Assembly (NCBI GenBank): GCA_946811695.1
Contig: OX328123.1
Span: forward strand, 42,745,335-42,809,334
Reading direction: 5' to 3'
From: Gonocerus acuteangulatus
Lineage: Eukaryota > Arthropoda > Insecta > Hemiptera > Coreidae
Length of the DNA stretch: 64,000 bases
Position numbers and translations under genes: made by a program. Shown piece by piece: positions 45,945 through 57,609 of this stretch. Below the pieces are notes generated by a model that was not told the DNA's origin, searched no databases, and saw only the letters and a list, made by a program, of their open reading frames with translations. Each line of letters begins with the position of its first letter. Positions within the stretch are counted from its first letter, which is position 1.

Positions 45945-46620
45945 CTTATTCATCTTCATCATAATCCGAAAATGGATCTACAACATCTGATGAACTAGTC
46001 AATTTATCTATTAATGCATTATAAAATATGCGACTATTCGGCTGAATGTACTGCATTAAATCTTTCAAGTCCTTATGTTTTTCATTACTCACATTACTCA
46101 AAGGTAATGGTTTGTTTGAAATAGGTCTTAAGTTGAAGTAACCGGTGTTGGTACAATGTCTCGTATTTTTTTTCTAATAATTTATTGTTTGGAATGGCTC
46201 TTCATTTCTAAAGGAAGTTTTATACTGGATTTCATTTAGTTTGTCCCAACGAAACTGCATCCATTTGATTTTTGTCCACTTAACTGGCTCGTCAGCAGAA
46301 TTAACTTTTTTGTGAACGAATGCTGTTCCCAGAAGATCATTAAAGTTTAAGAATTTATGTTGTTGCATCTCGTGTACGATGATTGGCGGTTTTCTGGGGA
46401 CCATTCTGATTAAATTTTTCGACATTGGCCCATATACCAATGAATTAGAAAACACTAGGAATGACATTGGCTAACATTAGAATGGAAATACAACCTATTC
46501 GAGTTTGTTATTAGACATTAGCTTTTGTGGGATTAAAGATTTACTAAATTGGAAACTTTTGGCATAAATAACTCAAAACTTGAAAAAATTGACATTGGCC
46601 CTTTTAGCACCAAGCCACAG
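45514..46620. mobile_element. TIR element with 8-bp target duplication
   Basis: Perfect terminal inverted repeats of at least 30 bp begin CTGTGGCTTGGTGCTAAAAG. The flanks are an exact 8-bp duplication, AAATAAAT (45,506-45,513 and 46,621-46,628). Secondary copies of the inner TIR motif GACATTGGCCC or GGCATTGGCCC recur inside. It encodes a C-terminal coding relic on the minus strand, so it looks like an internally deleted copy of an autonomous element. The 8-bp duplication fits hAT, P or Mutator-like groups; the ends fit none that I recognise. Confidence 0.8.
45946..46467 (-). pseudogene. Unrecognised transposon protein, C-terminal half
   Basis: Begins MSFLVFSNSLVYGPMSKNLI and continues MVPRKPPIIVHEMQQHKFLN, VKWTKIKWMQFRW and YKTSFRNEEPF. 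A frameshift near 46,175 leads to FNLRPISNKPLPL, HKDLKDLMQYIQPNSRIFYN and an acidic end DPFSDYDEDE with TAA at 45,946-45,948. I recall similar C-termini in uncharacterised repeat-associated arthropod proteins but cannot name the family. A T tract (45,901-45,936; an A tract on the coding strand) follows ten bases after the stop. Confidence 0.5.
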
Positions 46621-46876
46621 AAATAAATTGCGTATAATTAAAAATACAACTAAGGAGCGAACATCCAGCTACGACAGACGAGAAGAAATTGTACTTGCTT
46701 GACTCATTACATTGATCAATGTAAATATATCTTGAAGCTCGAGAGTAAGGAAGCTGCAGTGTTACCAAACAAGGCAGTATGGTTACAATCTGGCTGAACT
46801 TATCTTTCAGGAGTTAGGGAGTTTCTTAAAGAATTAGGATGGCCGTATAATTTTGAATGAAATTTTTGATATAATT

Positions 46877-47215
46877 TTTTTTTTTTTTTTATAAGGGTTG
46901 GATAAAAGGTATATGGAGTTCGTTATGGAGAGTCAAATTGGAGACAAAGAATGAAGCGTCGATTAATGATGATTTTAGCCTAAAATGTTGTAGAAGTTGG
47001 AGGGCTTTGTGGATCCACAGAGTTCTATGCCATGAGACCATAAACGTTTGAGTATTGTCATGTAAATGAGTCTTTTTTTATTAAGTGTAAGGTCTAATCA
47101 ACGGTCAAATAATTGTAGTAAAAGTCTGTATCGTCGGTTGAGCTCTTGTCTCTTCCGAGTAATGCGGGATGAATTAAAAGGGAAAGGGTTATTATTTTAT
47201 CAGAGCAAATATAAT
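46877..47215 (-). pseudogene. Degenerate Jockey-type LINE relic
   Basis: RKRQELNRRYRLLLQLF on the minus strand and diverged downstream sequence align with the two better Jockey copies (QELNRRYGLLRRLL; QELNRRFRLLSRLL). A T tract on the plus strand (46,877-46,890) may be its poly(A). Several stops. Confidence 0.6.
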
Positions 47216-47219
47216 TCAA

Positions 47220-48289
47220 AGAATGATATCTGTCAATACCAATAACCATTGGTGTTAAAATTAAGAAAAATAATTAATTTCTATAAATTTAGCCTCTCCC
47301 TCAATTTTTTAGCACTATTGTGGCAAGAAAACACATTTTTTTTAATCTTATTCATAACAACTCCTCATTTCTTTCCCTAAATGTCTTAAAAGATTTTACA
47401 AGAGCCGAAATCTGTTGTTAAGTCAATCCCTGCCTTCAGTTAGACCCTAGTTAGAGGTACAATTTTATTACACTCTCCCTGAGACTCCTTCTCTTTGGAT
47501 GGCCCTCACAAGTATGCAAATTGGAGGAGGAGAAAATCTTACGAACCTTCAAAGGCTTGAAGGTACGTGGAATGAACTCGTTCTCTTTTTCTCTTTCTCT
47601 CCCTACTTCTCTCACTCTCTCTCTCTCTCACTCTCTCTCTCTCTCTCACTCTCTCACAAACACACAAACACTCACCCACACACACACAATACACAAAACC
47701 ACACACTCTCACCCCTCCTCACTCTTTATTCCTCTCCCCTCCCATAAAATTAAGGATTAGCATGTACATTTAATGCACAGAGCGAATCCGCATATGAGAC
47801 CTTTCTTCCGAAGTAGTACACCACTTTTACCGGAAACCCTTTTTAAGACTATAATATAAATCCAAAGCAATTGTTATAGGCTCCCAATCCCTCATAAGTT
47901 CTACTTCCCCTTTTCCAGCCCTTTACCTTAACAGCATCCCTATAAAATATTGTAAATATTTATAAAAACAAATATTTCTTTTAAGCTTTTTGAATAAACT
48001 GAAGAAAAAAATATAATTTTCTTTTCACTGATCCATGTTTTTTTTTAAACTTTTGTTCCTAAATCGTTCACATACTTCAATAACACAGGGTTGTGATACA
48101 TGAATAGAAAGCTGGTTAAATGAAGAAGTTTTTCTGAAACCCGGAAATCTCAGATCTTGCCCATTGAGGAGTAACGCTGGTAGGAAATATCAAGAAAATG
48201 TCAGGAAATTTAGAATAGCTTTCTTCTGGTAAGATAGACATACTTCAATCCATTTATTTTTACAAATACTCCTAACTAGTCTTATAGTA
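47220..48289. other. Unassigned spacer with CT/CA microsatellites
   Basis: A compound (CT)n/(CA)n-rich tract spans about 47,583-47,725. No gene is recognised. Confidence 0.5.
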
Positions 48290-48296
48290 AATTTAC

Positions 48297-48517
48297 TCCG
48301 CTTTCGATTGGTTGCACTTTCATTCTAGTAGAACCACCTGGGACGGAGCTACAACGATTATTCTTCTGGAAACCACATTTGTCTCGAAAAAACAATAAAA
48401 CGACGTTTTCTCCCTTATGTGTGAGAATTCGGAAAATCGTCACAGAACATTTCTTGTTCCTATAAGGGTCCTCTATCACCTCCCACAATAAGACTAGACA
48501 TTTACGGAACACCCTGT
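48297..48517 (-). repeat. Element end with ACAGGGTGTTCC
   Basis: The minus strand starts ACAGGGTGTTCCGTAAATG at 48,517, like the ends of the inverted-repeat element at 22,641. The 76-codon open frame across it is probably a by-product. No opposite end seen. Confidence 0.4.
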
Positions 48518-48539
48518 ATATCTTCGAGTAACCTACTTC

Positions 48540-50855
48540 GTTTTCTCTTCCTTGAATAAAAGGTTTGAACCAATCAAGAAAAGTGAACAGACAGCCACAA
48601 GGATAATGAATATAATTGCAATGAATCCTATCAAAGCTCAGGGGTTCTAACCTATAGATGCAAAACCGAGACTATGACTACAGGCTCTGGAACCACAAGA
48701 TTCATTTTCATATTTTGACTCGTCGATAACCTTTTTTTCCCCTCCCTACGAAGCCACTCCTAAAAATCAGAGGAATGTATAAATATTAAATCCAGCTTCG
48801 GTGTTATGAGGACTTTGATTAACATTAAACTCTGTAGAAAGAGCCGCTATTTACTCAGGGTAAATAACACCCGAAATCAGAGATATATTCCCTTTTACGC
48901 CACCCTAAAAGGCCGACTTTCCAGACCTTGAAACACCGCAAGAGAAGAAAAATTATGTTTTCCCGCCCGAACGTTTTGTTCTTTATGTCCAAAAGGCGAA
49001 ATTATTTCTACTCTAGACGTCCACCAATTTATTCAACGTTCAAGCTAAAGGATGATTTTTTTATTTACACTAGGTTAGGTATTATTTATTTTCTATATGA
49101 GATGTCCAGCATGGAAAATTGTACCGAACATGCCTTAAATTATGGGAACATTGTGACAGGGCAGGATGAAAATCCTTCATAGCGTCTTGGATCATTCTTG
49201 TCGAAAACATCAAAGTTCGTGATGGACTAGGCGCGCTCATTTTTGTATCGTCTACAGCTAAAGAGAAAACATTTTTTGATTTTTTTACGAAAGTAAAGAC
49301 GTGTCTTTCTTCTGGTTTTAAACTAGCAATAATAATAATCGCAAGTAGACCTTCATTGGTTCCGATTTAGCCTCAGCGCACGGTCGATTTAGCCTCAGCA
49401 CCCAGTTTTCATCGAGCCAGGGCGAGTTTAACGCTGATCTTCATAGGTGGTAAAGAAGAGATACACAGAATGTAAAAAATACAACGGGCCTGTCCTCAAG
49501 ATCTATCGATAATGTATGCAGTTACAACGGAACTCTTAAGGACATGATCGCATCAGCCGGTTGTATTAACGCCTTTCAGCTGTACAGAAAGTAGCCAAAG
49601 GGTATCAAAGCGAGACAATAATCGACCAAAGGATCAAATAAAAATAGATAAATAAGAAACAAATTACCTTAATACCCTAGCCCTAATTCAGATCTTTGTT
49701 TTGTTCTAACCCAAATCAAAAATCGAGTTGACTTCCATTTTTATAAACAATACATCTAAAAACGTGTGTCGTTTTACGGAATGTACAATGCGAGTCAAAT
49801 GTAAGATATATTTTTACTTTTGGCTAAAAGTTAAGAAATCTAATTACCTCATTAATTACGACACATACCAAAAATGTTCGCTTGAAAACTCTCCTCAGTT
49901 TTCAAGTGACTTCTTTGAGTTACATTTCCTGAAAATATAAGTTCTTAATAAACTCATTTAGAAGAATTGGGAGAATGTTGTAGGATGAAAAGGCCTCGTG
50001 AGTAAGAGTGAGTTTGCACCGTTTGCTAAATGAGAAGCAGGAGAGAGAGATTGAAACATTGACAAGGGCCTCTCCTCTCTGATTGAGTGCTTAGGAATTC
50101 CAGACAAGGACTCTACAATATTAGAGTCCCAGGTCGAAGCTCTTCAGTAATTAATAATCACCGAATGTCTTGAATTCTTGCCATTGTTTAAAACGATAAT
50201 ATTCGCGAAAACTGAGCTCACAATCTAAAGAGAAGTAATTTTTTCGAAACACATTCTTAAACATTTTAATCTGACCCCCTTTCATAAGGTTCTTGGATCT
50301 AGATTTTTTCAAGATCCCAGAAGGACATTGGTATTTCGTATAGGCCGTTTTAATAAATATCTACATCTACATTTTAGCCCCTAGTATCGCAAAAAAATCA
50401 AAAGGTTCACACGAAACTTCATTTTCGGTTTATAACCAATCACAATGTTTCCCGGAATTTTTCCGAAGTAGTCGTTAACATTCGTACGGCAGCGAATATT
50501 AAATGAAAAACATTATCATACATGAAATTGATGTATTATTCTTCAATTAGTTAAAACATTGCCTGAATTGTGTATTATGATTAAAAATACAATTAAAAAA
50601 CTGTTTTTTTGTAAATTCCAGACACTTGTAGATCTCTGGTGGCAAAAGGCCATAGATTTCCATGTATATACTAGCAACGGCTCTTGATTTTTTCAGCATT
50701 TAAGTGTTAACCACGCCAATGGCACCAGATGCTGAGTAGCTTCAGTGATTGGGCGAAGTTAGCAGTTATTTAACATTCTATCTTAGTTTTTATGAACGAT
50801 TTTTATTAAAATTATTATTTATTTAGTAACGGAGCTCTACTACAGCAAGCTGATT
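48540..50855. other. Unassigned spacer
   Basis: No gene, RNA or repeat match recognised. A short local duplication GATTTAGCCTCAGC lies at about 49,365-49,400. Confidence 0.4.
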
Positions 50856-51090
50856 TGTGCGTTTGTGAATCTGTCTGTTTGTTCCTTTTCCACACCGTTT
50901 GACCACACTTGGCACACAGGTAGATATTTATACGGGAAGTGTCACAGGCTAGGTCAAAAACGTTTACCAGTTGTCTGTCTGTATGTGTATTCCTTATACA
51001 AATCCAAACCATTTGACCGATTTTGACCAAACTTCGCACACAGTTAGGTGAGGGGAGTGTCATAGGCTAAGTAAAAATCGTCTAGGACTT
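50856..51090 (+). repeat. Family C repeat, copy 1 (two units)
   Basis: Two diverged units of about 130 bp with TCTGTCTGTTTGTTCC, CCACACCGTTTGACC, CACTTGGCACACAGGTAG and GTGTCA(C/T)AGGCTAGGTCAAAA. Copies at 59,812-59,960 and 63,386-63,640. Confidence 0.65.
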
Positions 51091-52079
51091 ACAGTTTGGA
51101 GCTCAATGGGTTTGAAACTGTGAAACAGAGTAGTTACAAATTTGCGTTATTAGATGTTATTATTACTTATTTGGTTTCTACTTTATTTTTTCTTTTCTAG
51201 ATGCAGAAAGTAGGCACGCCAGCTAACAGATAGTAAATTATAATTACACTGATTATAGGTCACATAATAATAGTTATAATACCTCTCATTTGACTAATTT
51301 TTAAAGTGAAGGCCTATTGACATATCGATTAAAATAATTTCCTTGAGATTTTTTTAAATTAGTTTTTATTTTACGGAAAATAGTAATTTAATTATTAGTT
51401 TTTAGGTCAAATTAATTTTGGAATAGTACTTACGCCATGTTAAAACAAGAAAGGGAGTGTCTATTTCAGACATGCCTGGAACATGACTATTCCTAATAAT
51501 AATGGTAATGAAATAATAGACAACTTGCACGGACGTCAAATCAAAATATCAGCTTGTATTTGACGAGTGGTTTTGACATCCAGAATATGATGAGCATCAA
51601 TCTCAATGACAGGTAGTTTCGCCATTAATGTTAAAAACACATTTTGAAAAGTTTTTAATACTTTAAAATGTAATGTAAAGAAACTTGTTTTATTAGTTGA
51701 AGTACCCCAAGATTAAAATTAAAATTGAGTTATTAGTATCAACAGAAGAAGTTGCTTTTCTTCAATTATAAATTAAAAAGGAAGTTCCTGTACAAGCAGA
51801 ATACGATAGAACGAAAACCCTCGAAATAAAAATAAACACTATTATGTGAATTTGCAACCGAAATTTACCTCCAAGATATTAGACCCAACCCGCTTTTTGT
51901 CTGAAAAAAAAAAACAAAAAAAACAAATTTCAAGAATGTCTGGGGACGATTTTCCTAGGATTTTTGGGCGCTAAAAATCCTATGTGTATATATATATATA
52001 AAGATATATATATATATATAAAGATATATATATATATAAAGATATATATATATATAAAAATATATATATGAGTGTGTGT

Positions 52080-52405
52080 GTGTGTGTTTCGTTTTAGACT
52101 ACTTCGCTGGAAATTGCATGTTAGTGATATGACATCTTTCCTTAGCGGTCTTGCTTCTCCTTTCTCGGCGATATTTCGCCGGTTTCATCTCCGGCTTCTT
52201 CTGGCTGTTATTTTTCCCTGCTGGTTGGCAAGGAAAGGAGGATGTCCTCATTCCCTCGCCAACCAGAAAGGATAAATGAGAGCCAGAAGAAGCCGGAGTG
52301 GAATTCGGTGATATATGGCGCAGATAAGAGGAGCAAGACAGCTGGAGAAAGAAGCAGCATCACAATAAACAAATGTAATTTCCAGCGAAGCAATCTACAA
52401 CAAAA
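52080..52405. mobile_element. Palindromic (foldback) element
   Basis: Arms of about 160 bp run from TTTTAGACTACTTCGCTGGA to its diverged complement TCCAGCGAAGCAATCTACAA; both include CTCCGGCTTCTTCTGGCT. The centre is near 52,242 (CTGGTTGGCAAGG ... CCAACCAG). (TG)n and (CA)n then (TA)n tracts lie outside both arms. The mirrored ORFs on both strands result from the palindrome. Confidence 0.7.
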
Positions 52406-53049
52406 CACACACACACACAAACACACTGTGTATGTGTATATATATATATATATAAATATACAAATGTATGTATATGTAAGGATTTTCTTCGATAAGAAAA
52501 AGAGTTCTTTGCTCCCTCCATGACTAAGTTATGTTTTTAATAACATAATAAACAAAAAAAGTCTGCACATGAAGACTTTGTCTTAAACAAACAGCCAAAA
52601 AGCATCAACCGCATTTGCAGTTAAGAAGCATTATCCGTTGAGGAGAAAGTTCTAATTTATCATATCATATCTCGCTTCTATCAACTTTTAAGGAAGGCAA
52701 AGGATATTTTGTTAATATATCTTTCATCCAGTCAAAACATTGCGAGTTGAAGGCATATAAACAAAAGTCCGTCCGGAGATGAATAACTAAGCACTTTCCT
52801 CAGAATTTGGTTGGGATAGATAGACTGCTTTCCCGAATAATTTTCTTAAAATATCCTATATACATAAAATAAAAATGAACAGTTCTCTTTTAATTTTGTA
52901 ATGAGTAACCTTTCAATTATTAATTTTGTAATTAATTTGCTTCCAGAGTTGTGTTTGCAAATGGTACCTACTACACTACGTAATAAATACAAAAAACCTC
53001 ATATTATCATATTTTGATCTAACGCAGGAACAGGATACAGTCCCTCTAG

Positions 53050-53668
<619 letters not shown>

Positions 53669-53815
53669 TTTAGCGGGGGTCATTTTTGGTGTCTACTAGG
53701 TAGGATCGATAAAGATTTGAAAATTTTTTTGAAAAATTCCGTCATGAGTGCAACCTCAATAGCTACTTTCCTTCGGAGGAAAGTGCTAAAAATAGGCTTG
53801 GTATTCATTAATACT

Positions 53816-54641
53816 TTTTTTTTTTTTTTTTTTTTAACCTTTATTGATAATTACAACAATATGTAAACATATTTCCAGTAATTTAGTTGGTATTGTAAAA
53901 TTAACAATGTAAGGCGTGATGTGGGAATATGTACAATTACAAAACCCACAATAAATTTTGAGCATTACAGATGGCATGTTAAAACAAATTGTCTCTAGGC
54001 CAACGCCGCTTCAGCCTTCTATGAGGATTTTGTGGATTATGGAAGGAGGATAGAGAGTTTATAAAAGGATTTGGATGGCCGGGAAGATTGGAATGAAACT
54101 TCTGATAGACTGATTTGGCCAGGGATTGGATAAAGGGGATATTGAAGTCATTATGGAGAGTTTGGTTCGAGACATAGTAAGGAGCATTGGATATTTTTCG
54201 AAGGATTTTGGATTGCATTGTTTGTATTCTGTAGGAATTGGAAGGTTTAGTGGAACCCCATAGTTCAAGTCCATAAGTCCATATTGGTCGGAGTATGGTA
54301 TTGTATATAAGTCGTTTGTTAGTCAATGAAAGTTTCGAGCGTTTGTCCAGTAAGCGTGATAAAAGTCTAAAGCGTCTGTTTAGTTCCTGTCTTTTCTGTG
54401 TTATGTGTGGCTTCCAAGTTAAACGTTTGTCTAATATCAGTCCTAAGTATCTTACTTGCGATTTCTGTGGAATTTGAATGTTTTGGAGGGTTATTGGTGG
54501 GCAGCTTGATTTACGAAGTGTGAATGTTGCATGGCTAGATTTTTCTGCATTTACTTTAATTTTCCATTTAGTTAGCCATGGTTGAAGTAGGTACAGGTGT
54601 TCTTGAAGGGATTTGGAAGCAAGAATTGGGTTTTGGTTAAC
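53816..54641 (-). mobile_element. 5'-truncated Jockey-type LINE
   Basis: Minus-strand LINE with a poly(A) tail (T tract on plus, 53,815-53,836), a 3' untranslated region and a truncated ORF2. Near-identical 13-bp duplications, ATTCATTAATACT (53,803-53,815) and ATTCATTAACACT (54,642-54,654), flank it. Confidence 0.85.
53979..54640 (-). pseudogene. LINE RT C-terminal part
   Basis: About 220 open codons: LTKWKIKVNAEKSSHATFT, VRYLGLILDKRLTWKPHI, QELNRRFRLL, IWTYGLELWGSTKPSN and RRLKRRWPRDNLF. It corresponds to the region after the YADD block of the copy at 6903-7775 and is a different but related subfamily. No catalytic residues remain; the start codon derives from flanking DNA. Confidence 0.8.
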
Positions 54642-54659
54642 ATTCATTAACACTAGAAG

Positions 54660-55138
54660 AATTAAGATACGATATATAAAGTCCTAAACAAAGGCCCATA
54701 GGGACAGATTCAGTACAGGCATGTAATTATTTACCATAAGGCACACTTTTAACAATAGTACTTAGGCCTTGCCACCTGAGTTTCTCTTTTGCAGGATCAA
54801 ATTAAAGTAAATTAAATTAAAGTCTGGGTTAGCCTAGACGCAGCCTTGGAAAAATCATTAATGAGCGTCCAAATTCGAACCTAGCTTCCCTAGAAAATGA
54901 GTCAGGTTCACTATGATTAAATCAAAATAAAAACACTTTCGTGGGTATATTTATGTTAGTCGAGTCTAAAGCACGACTGGAAAGAGCATATTTTCAACTA
55001 AATTCCAGTAGACTACTCTGTATGCGAGTCTTCAGTACAATAGGAACATTTCAACAAAACTTTCTCTTCTTTATCAAAGATTTTACATTATCATCAACTT
55101 TACAAACAGTTAAGGCCTAATAACACAATCATAGTGTG
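54660..55138. other. Unassigned spacer
   Basis: No gene or repeat recognised. Confidence 0.4.
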
Positions 55139-55390
55139 CATGAGCGTATATAGGAAATAATTTAGGAGGGGGCTGCGAAAATTTTGGGGGGGGGCTGAGA
55201 CCATTTCCGGTGTATGGAATACTAACTATTTAGATCTTGGAAGAATTTTAGCCAACTAAAACGCTATTACACCCAAAATAGAATATTTTTTATGAACTAA
55301 ATTATCTTATTTAATTTATTTTTAAGGGTTTTATAAAATGTTTACTGATCAAATCAAAATTAGGGGGGGGGCGCAGCTCCCCTTATGATG
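55139..55390. mobile_element. hAT-like MITE, diverged copy
   Basis: GCATGAGCGTATATAGGAAA, G-rich tracts, ATGGAATACTAACTATTTAG and AACTAAAACGCTATTACACC are collinear with 12,070-12,323. The right TIR is not recognisable. Confidence 0.6.
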
Positions 55391-55492
55391 AAGGGTAGAT
55401 TCCTCAATTTCTATCAGACTGTATATTCCATTCATAAACTTCCATGAATTCGAATCTCCTAGTTGAAGATGTACTTTTTTTTTTTTTTATTA

Positions 55493-55868
55493 TTATTCTT
55501 TATTAGTTTTTATATTGTGCCTTTTATTTTCTTCCACTCCTAGGTAGGCGGCAAAGTTCACCGAGTTCTCCACGAGGGTCTTCATTTCCGGTGTGTAGTC
55601 GGAGATCTGTCGGAACATCCTGAGTCGAGGGGCAGAGTACTGTCTCCGCAGTCACACGCCTCCGATTCTTTCAATGCAAACCTTTTCAGGTAGGCATTGA
55701 AATTTCCATGGCCGGTCAGAAATTGGGTCATCCAGAAATCCGGCGATATCCAATTTTGCACTTGCCTCTCGCTCACGTCCAGGAAGAAGCTTCGTGTTAC
55801 CGGCCCCTTTGTGGTCTGACTCCATCCCGCTGACCACGTCTCTTTTACATAGGCAGAAATAATCTCTT
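55493..55868 (-). pseudogene. R1-like LINE ORF2 C-terminus
   Basis: Reads KEIISAYVKETWSAGWSQ, then VQNWISPDFWMTQFLTGHGN and FNAYLKRFALKESEACDCGD, followed after a small deletion by FRQISDYTPEM and FAAYLGVEENK to a stop at 55,493-55,495. The LTQFLTGHGxFxxYLxRF...CxCG pattern is the post-RNase H region of R1/I-group LINEs. A T tract on plus (about 55,474-55,489) is its poly(A). It is a different element from that at 14.9-18.7 kb. Confidence 0.7.
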
Positions 55869-56109
55869 TCGCCCGTTTTGTACTTGTTCTTTCGGAAACT
55901 CATCGTTCCTTCTCAAGCCAAACTTCAACGGCTCCAACTCTAAATTCACTCACAAAAAGTATTGATATTCCCACAAAAAACTAACGTTTTAAAAAAAAAG
56001 GCCAACTTCGAGGCCCCTCACTAAAACAGTTAGCCTATGAAAGTTATGGTATCGTAGTATTGGGCCAAGTTTTAGGCCCTTAATGCCTTTTCAAGAACCT
56101 AATAATACC

Positions 56110-56450
56110 CTCTCAAGTAATTGTGGATTTCCGACTTGGCAAGTTTCTACAAAATCGGACCATCCAGAGAGGCGTTTACTTTACCAGTCGAAATTTTGTA
56201 TTATATGCTACGAAAGGGTACACAACATTAGTATCTAAATAGAAAGAAAAGTTCTAAAAATAAAAGAAACCATTGGCGGGGTACACTCTGGAAGCAAATT
56301 AATAATTTTGCCGTATCTGTACTTTCTTGCAACGAAACTTGGTTGACTAGATACCCCACCAACGAGAAACGTGTGCTCTAAAAAAAAAGAAGCAAAATCG
56401 GACCATTCGGGTCAGTTGGTTGGGGTTTACTTTGGAAGGTTTAAAAAAAA
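56110..56450 (-). repeat. Family B repeat, reversed and diverged
   Basis: AAAATCGGACCAT, GCGTTTACTTT, CAACGAAACTTGG and GGGGTTTACTTTGG are complements of family B landmarks. Confidence 0.45.
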
Positions 56451-56756
56451 AATTAATAATTGAGTCAGCTTTTTATTACAAATATAATGGACTCAAACGG
56501 TATACCTATGTTTGTTTTGAATATATCTATGTTATTTTAAACAAATTATTCACGAATGCGGCGTACACTACTACCTTCCTCAGAAATTTGCTTAATAATG
56601 CAGCTCCTACTTGACGGATTTTTTCTGTTTCTTCATGATTTCCAAAGTTTAATGCTCAAACCGTTTTCTTTATAAATCAGTTGTTTTTATTTTAGAGCAT
56701 TGAAAAACACCTGCTAATCTGTACTTACTGTATTGAAAGAAATATGGTTAAGTAAT

Positions 56757-56876
56757 AAGGTGGGGCATATACGTCCCTCTGAGAGATTTTACTAATTTGT
56801 GAGCCCCTTCACAACCTTGCACAGATAGAGGATTTAAGTGGGGGCATATATGTCCCTCTGTGCGTTAAAGGGTTAA
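56757..56876. mobile_element. piggyBac-like terminus with TTAA
   Basis: The sequence ends GTCCCTCTGTGCGTTAAAGG G followed by TTAA (56,873-56,876); read inward this is CCCTTTAACGCACAGAGGGA. A subterminal repeat, GGGGCATATACGTCCCTCTG, lies at about 56,762. TTAA plus CCCTTT is the form of piggyBac ends. The partner end was not found. Confidence 0.4.
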
Positions 56877-57464
56877 ATTGCAGAAATATATGCATTTGAA
56901 GTGCTGGAACGGAAAAAAACAACAGTTTTTTTATCAATAATAATGGTAATTTTATTAACCTAATAGTGAACTGATATAAATATAATTGTAACTACTTCCT
57001 GTAACTATTGACTGATAGCCTGCCAGAGTAATAGTACTTGAAGGAAGTGGAGCATTGTTGACATCATCCCATTGGGCAAGGTGAGAGGGCTTCAGTAGAG
57101 CTGCTTTCCACCCCATTTACACAGAATGCTTTAAATCCACCTTATCAACTCGGAAAATGATCGCCTCATAAACAGGTGGATTCCCGCCTACTTACATCAT
57201 ATTCCCCCTTCATATTCACCTAGAAATATTATTATGGCCTTACTGAAATATTAGGTTTTATACATTACCTCAAATCTGCTACTTAATATTTCTATAAGCT
57301 CGTAATATCAATATTAGGGACAATTTGATATATTCGAAAATGACGTTACACGACAAAATAGCAGAATCATAATAGACAAATGGCGACTTGATTTGTATAC
57401 TGCGAGGGGCAATAAACGGAGATCTATTACAGGACGGACGTCATCGTAAAGGAATTCACTCCGA

Positions 57465-57605
57465 GAAGAAGTAGTCCTTGCGAGGCTAAGAATCGGCCAC
57501 ACACGAATAACCCATGAGTACCTAATGACCAAGACTGACAAACGTACACATTGCAACACAGACTGTACTGCAAAACATCTATTCACTGAATATCGTTGCG
57601 GGGTA
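57465..57605 (+). pseudogene. LINE ORF2 C-terminal knuckle relic
   Basis: EEVVLARLRIGHTRITHEYL then a gap and CNTDCTAKHLFTEYRC. The RLRIGHTRLTH...CxxC...HxxxxC pattern follows the RT or RNase H in many LINEs. About 46 residues are open; the longer antisense frame here is not meaningful. Confidence 0.6.
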
Positions 57606-57609
57606 ATTC

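Noticed and set aside
52072..52523. Pair of opposing coding frames with similar peptides
   Set aside because: The similarity is created by the palindrome; neither frame has domain features.
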